Shown: one piece after another, positions 5,092 to 7,987 of the stretch
Layout: every line of letters begins with the position of its first letter
Numbering within the stretch: the first letter of the stretch is position 1
Source of the DNA: Alphaproteobacteria bacterium
GTDB taxonomy: Bacteria; Pseudomonadota; Alphaproteobacteria; Micavibrionales; Micavibrionaceae
Direction: 5' to 3'
Assembly (NCBI GenBank): GCA_023301785.1
Contig: JALZUF010000259.1
Span: forward strand, 1-7,987
Length of the DNA: 7,987 nt
Position numbers and translations under genes: made by a program
The notes under the pieces: generated by a model
What the model was told of the DNA's origin: nothing
What the model saw: the letters and a program-made list of their open reading frames with translations, nothing else
Databases searched by the model: none

Positions 5092-6546
5092 TCAAAGTTT
5101 AGGTTTTTGCGTGAAACAAACACCGTAATATATCACGCAAGAAATCAGAAGTGGGAACGCGCCAGCGTGGACGCCCATAAAGTTTTGTCCTGTTTTGACT
5201 TTATAGCCTATCGCAATAATCAGGCTGATGAGGCCGATTATAATAGAGAGCATGGCGGCAAGGTTAGAACGTTTGTTCCAAGAAAAACTTAAGAGTGTCG
5301 GCATTAAAACTGCACCACCTGCCGCAGAATAAATTGCCAAATCGGTCATAAATTGCGGTGGCTTTAATCCCGTAATAAACGAAATCGCCAGTACCAAAAT
5401 CATAATAACTTTTGCCAGAACGACTTGACGATTGGGTGTGATTTTAAAGAAGGGTCGCACCATATCACGAGTAGCAATTTGGCCGATAGAAATAAGCAGG
5501 GAATCCGCTGTGGACATAGCCGCACCAAGCGCTCCCATTAACATTAAGCCTGATATAATTAAGCCTGTAATGCCAAGATTACCCATGTCCTTAAAGACGT
5601 GTCCCATTAAAAAATTTGCTTTTAAATCATCACCATAAGAGAGGTAAATTGTTAAGCCATAAACCAGCCCTAAGAAAGCGGTGATCAAAAAACCTATGAC
5701 AATACCCATCATCATAAAGTTGATGTGTTTATCACTTTTGGCCATCATGGCGCGTGTTAAAATGTGGGGCTGTAAATAAATACTGGCGGTGACGATTGAT
5801 ACCGTGATAAGGAACGGAAAATCATACAAACCTTTTGGGCCAGCCATGGTCAAATGTTCGGGTGATACCTCATTGATGCGTTGAAAGACGCTGAGGAATG
5901 ATAAATCAAAATGAGAAAATAAAAGCCATAGCCCAGCAAACAAACCGATAAAAGTCGCAATGATTTGCACGAAGTCTGTGTAGGCAATGGCACGCATACC
6001 ACCCAAAAATAAATACAGAAATATAATTACCAGCATGGCGCCAACGCCCGTCACATAATTGATAGCGCCATCGGTATAAGAGCTAATGAAACTGCCGATC
6101 CCAACAAGTTGCAGGGCAATGTAAGGGATAAGAAATAACGTAAAAATAACGGCAATCATCAACCCTAATTTTCGTGAATTATACGCCTGTGAGATGATCT
6201 CAAGTGGTGAGAAAATCCGTGTTGATTGAGCGATACGGCGCATCTTTTTCGCCACGCATAAAAATAAAATTACACCGAATGAGTGAAGTAGGATGTAAAA
6301 TAATGTTGCGCCTAGACCATGCGTATAAGTTAATCCCGGCATACCAAGCACCGTGAAGGTGCTGAATAAACTGGCGATATAAGTGAACGTTAGGACAATC
6401 GGTGAGAGTTCTTTCCCTGCTAAGAAAAATTCATTTAATCCAGGGAGAAAGCTGTTCGTGGATTTTAAGCGTGCAAATAAAACAAAGCCTAGAATAATCA
6501 GGAAGTATAAAGCCGTTAATCCTAGGACAATGTTAAAATGTTGCAT
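5092..6546 (-). CDS. Sodium:solute symporter (SSS family), substrate unknown
   Basis: This 484-aa inner-membrane protein belongs to the SSS/SLC5 family (PutP, ActP, PanF relatives), which imports solutes with Na+. Hydrophobic segments number about 13, starting near residues 5, 48, 79, 125, 163, 190, 243, 277, 322, 375, 402, 428 and 460. Family signatures are FFLAGKELSP (40-49), SLFSTFTVLGMPG in the second segment, FLGGMRAIAYTDFVQ (180-194), and GAAMSTADSLLISIG (341-355); Ser345 and Thr346 there match the Na+-ligand pair Ser340/Thr341 of PutP. These residues argue for a working transporter but do not identify the substrate. The gene starts 9 bases after the ilvE stop on the same strand and has no clear Shine-Dalgarno, which suggests translational coupling to ilvE. 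An amino-acid or organic-acid substrate is only a guess from this context. The 3' end faces ychF with 2 bases between. Confidence 0.93.
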   Translation of the reverse strand: MQHFNIVLGLTALYFLIILGFVLFARLKSTNSFLPGLNEFFLAGKELSPIVLTFTYIASLFSTFTVLGMPGLTYTHGLGATLFYILLHSFGVILFLCVAKKMRRIAQSTRIFSPLEIISQAYNSRKLGLMIAVIFTLFLIPYIALQLVGIGSFISSYTDGAINYVTGVGAMLVIIFLYLFLGGMRAIAYTDFVQIIATFIGLFAGLWLLFSHFDLSFLSVFQRINEVSPEHLTMAGPKGLYDFPFLITVSIVTASIYLQPHILTRAMMAKSDKHINFMMMGIVIGFLITAFLGLVYGLTIYLSYGDDLKANFLMGHVFKDMGNLGITGLIISGLMLMGALGAAMSTADSLLISIGQIATRDMVRPFFKITPNRQVVLAKVIMILVLAISFITGLKPPQFMTDLAIYSAAGGAVLMPTLLSFSWNKRSNLAAMLSIIIGLISLIIAIGYKVKTGQNFMGVHAGAFPLLISCVIYYGVCFTQKPKL

Positions 6547-6555
6547 ATCGAAAGG

Positions 6556-7425
6556 CTAGCTTCTTACTAAGGCTTCGTAGGCGTCACGTAATTGTCGTGT
6601 GATGGGCCCAACTTTGAACTCTGTATCGTCGATCTTACCGATGGCGGTGACTTCGGCGGCTGTGCCTGTGGCAAAGACTTCATCAGCCTCCATGAGTTCA
6701 TCGACACTGATTTGGCAGACATCTAAATCAAAGCCTTCTTTAGCCGCCAATTTAATAACCGTTTGACGTGTTAGGCCATCCAAAAAGCAATCTGGATTAG
6801 GCGTTTTAATTTTACCATCTTTGATCATGAATAAATTAGCGCCCGTTAGCTCGGCGACCAATCCACGGTAATCCAACATAAGAGCATCTGTATAACCATC
6901 GGCCTCTGCGGCATGTTTTGACATTGTGTGTGTCGCATAAAGGCCAGCGGCCTTGCTGTTTGTTGTTGCCGTATCTGGCATAGGCGCGCGCCATTTACTC
7001 GTCTTAATGGAGATACCTTTTTCACGTGCTTCTTCACCGAAATAGCTCGGCCATTCCCAACAAGCAATGGCGACGTGCGTTTTAGTTTTTTGTGCGCTAA
7101 TACCTAGTTCCTCAGAACCACGCCAAGCAACAGGGCGCATATAGGCGTCTTTTAAATTATTGGCTTTAAGGATTTCTTTTTTCGCGCTGTCTAGTTCATC
7201 TGCGGTATATGGCATTTCCATATCGATAAGTTGGGCGGAACGGATGAAGCGTTCTGAATGCTCATGGCAAAGAAAGATATTGCCGTTATAGGCACGTTCG
7301 CCTTCAAATACAGAAGAGGCATAGTGTAAGCCGTGACTAAGGATATGAATTTTAGCATCTCGCCATTCAACGATTTCACCGTCAAACCATATTAATCCAT
7401 CGCGATCACTGAAGTCTCCAGCCAT
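6556..7425 (-). CDS. ilvE: Branched-chain amino acid aminotransferase
   Basis: IlvE is the PLP enzyme that transfers the amino group of glutamate to the 2-oxo acids of valine, leucine and isoleucine, the last step of their synthesis. The 289-aa protein is a fold-type IV aminotransferase. Visible are HYASSVFEGERAY (34-46), AYMRP with Tyr95 and Arg97 matching the substrate-carboxylate residues of E. coli IlvE, the PLP lysine Lys158 in TNSKAAGLY (E. coli Lys159), Glu192 in AELTGANLF for the pyridine nitrogen (E. coli Glu193), and the phosphate-binding ATGTAAEVTAIG (252-263). The E. coli enzyme is 309 aa; this shorter form with DGLIWFDGEIVEWRDAKIH resembles alphaproteobacterial versions. D-amino acid transaminase is less likely given these matches. 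The Shine-Dalgarno is poor (AGTAAG-like). It precedes the symporter by 9 bases and diverges from the response regulator. Confidence 0.95.
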   Translation of the reverse strand: MAGDFSDRDGLIWFDGEIVEWRDAKIHILSHGLHYASSVFEGERAYNGNIFLCHEHSERFIRSAQLIDMEMPYTADELDSAKKEILKANNLKDAYMRPVAWRGSEELGISAQKTKTHVAIACWEWPSYFGEEAREKGISIKTSKWRAPMPDTATTNSKAAGLYATHTMSKHAAEADGYTDALMLDYRGLVAELTGANLFMIKDGKIKTPNPDCFLDGLTRQTVIKLAAKEGFDLDVCQISVDELMEADEVFATGTAAEVTAIGKIDDTEFKVGPITRQLRDAYEALVRS

Positions 7426-7472
7426 AATTCTTACTTTCTTATATCATTCTTTCAAAACAACACCATTTTTTG

Positions 7473-7491
7473 GCATTTATGTTATAAATGC
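7473..7491. promoter_or_regulatory. Perfect inverted repeat, possible operator between ilvE and the response regulator
   Basis: GCATTTAT (7473-7480) and ATAAATGC (7484-7491) are exact inverted copies separated by GTT. This 19-bp dyad lies in the divergent promoter region, 48 bases before the ilvE start and 68 bases before the ATG at 7560. -10-like hexamers sit within it on both strands (TATAAA at 7483-7488 on +, TATAAC-like on -). That would suit a dimeric regulator or a shared promoter core. No T-run follows the right arm, so a terminator is unlikely. Confidence 0.45.
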
Positions 7492-7559
7492 AAGCACCAT
7501 TACCAGAATCTTGTTAAAAAGATGGGGAGCTGTTATGCAGAATGATCGAAAAGGAAAAT

Positions 7560-7987
7560 ATGAGCAATCTGGCTGACAATACGAACTTTGCGCATTTGCC
7601 GCACATATTGGTTATTGATGATGATGACCGTATTCGTACGCTTGTGGCACGCTACCTGACCGAGAATGGTTTTTTCGTGAGTACGGCCGAAAATGCGGCT
7701 CATGCGAAAGATATCCTAAAGATAACGTTATATGACGCCCTTGTTGTTGATGTCATGATGCCAGGGCAAGATGGCATGGAATTTACCGAAGAATTACGCG
7801 CAACAAATGATGTGCCTGTTTTATTGCTGACGGCCATGGATGAAACGGAAGACAAAATTAAAGGACTAACGAGTGGCGCAGATGATTATTTGGCAAAACC
7901 GTTTGATCCGCGTGAGCTCGTTCTTCGTTTAAAAGCAATCTTGCGCCGTAAGCCTAAACCCGAGACGATTGAAAAAATAAACCAAAT
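7560..7987 (+). CDS. OmpR-type response regulator, receiver domain (3' end beyond window)
   Basis: The gene runs off the right edge after about 142 codons. It encodes a CheY-like receiver: HILVIDDDDRIR with acidic pocket Asp20-Asp23, phospho-acceptor Asp64 in VVDVMMPGQDG, Thr91 in LLLTAMDE, Lys113 in LAKPFDPREL, then LRLKAILRRKPK, a linker typical of the OmpR/PhoB class. A winged-helix DNA-binding domain is expected downstream but not visible. I prefer ATG 7560 because AAGGA (7551-7555) lies 4 bases upstream; ATG 7542 in frame would add six residues (MIEKEN). A separate ATG at 7535 with a better ribosome site opens a 13-codon ORF overlapping this start. The sequence and the ilvE neighbour resemble the alphaproteobacterial PetR-like group, where a MarR-type gene (petP) usually lies alongside; none is visible here. 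No partner kinase is in view. Confidence 0.93.
   Translation, partial: MSNLADNTNFAHLPHILVIDDDDRIRTLVARYLTENGFFVSTAENAAHAKDILKITLYDALVVDVMMPGQDGMEFTEELRATNDVPVLLLTAMDETEDKIKGLTSGADDYLAKPFDPRELVLRLKAILRRKPKPETIEKINQ

Noticed and set aside
6846..7067. 73-codon - strand frame within ilvE
   Set aside because: Same-strand shadow of ilvE in another frame.
1..7987. Search for tRNA, rRNA, CRISPR repeats, transposase genes, and phage or toxin-antitoxin modules
   Set aside because: None seen on either strand; spacing and gene content are those of an ordinary core chromosome region.

Overview
The window is an ordinary stretch of bacterial chromosome, moderately AT-rich and densely coded. The conserved genes point to an alphaproteobacterium. 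The end of prs, an L25/Ctc with a long acidic tail, pth and ychF follow one another, and the IlvE is of the short type whose N-terminus (DRDGLIWFDGEIVEWRDAKI) resembles alphaproteobacterial homologues. Low GC argues against the classic GC-rich free-living genera. I cannot name a genus from the sequence alone.

Layout on the + strand: the last 73 codons of ribose-phosphate pyrophosphokinase (prs, 1-222); a promoter and three small genes of unknown function, two with exported or lipoprotein-like N-termini (284-1536); a structured 161-nt gap with a good promoter; rplY/ctc for ribosomal protein L25 (1698-2387) with a strong intrinsic terminator; a compact cluster of GC-rich palindromes; and pth for peptidyl-tRNA hydrolase (2562-3134). 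A single-pass membrane protein of unknown function lies on the - strand (3837-3124), its 3' end overlapping pth by 11 nt. The + strand resumes with ychF/engD, the translation-associated ATPase (3980-5089). Tail to tail with ychF lies a - strand pair: ilvE (7425-6556), then a sodium:solute symporter (6546-5092) only 9 nt downstream. Diverging from ilvE on the + strand is an OmpR-type response regulator (7560 onward) cut off by the window end. No gene-free stretch exceeds 300 bases; the longest is 1537-1697.

Functional picture: prs supplies PRPP for nucleotide, histidine and tryptophan synthesis. L25, Pth and YchF all act on ribosomes, tRNA or translation and form a commonly linked group. IlvE carries out the last step of valine, leucine and isoleucine synthesis and is probably co-transcribed with the symporter. 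Four unrecognised genes are interspersed in this otherwise conserved neighbourhood.

I found no mobile element, CRISPR array, rRNA, tRNA or recognisable defence system, and no convincing new multi-gene system. The points most worth a second look are the in-frame stop between the first two small genes, the palindrome cluster before pth, the chained hairpins before rplY, the near-leaderless - strand gene, and the perfect inverted repeat plus overlapping 13-codon ORF ahead of the response regulator.
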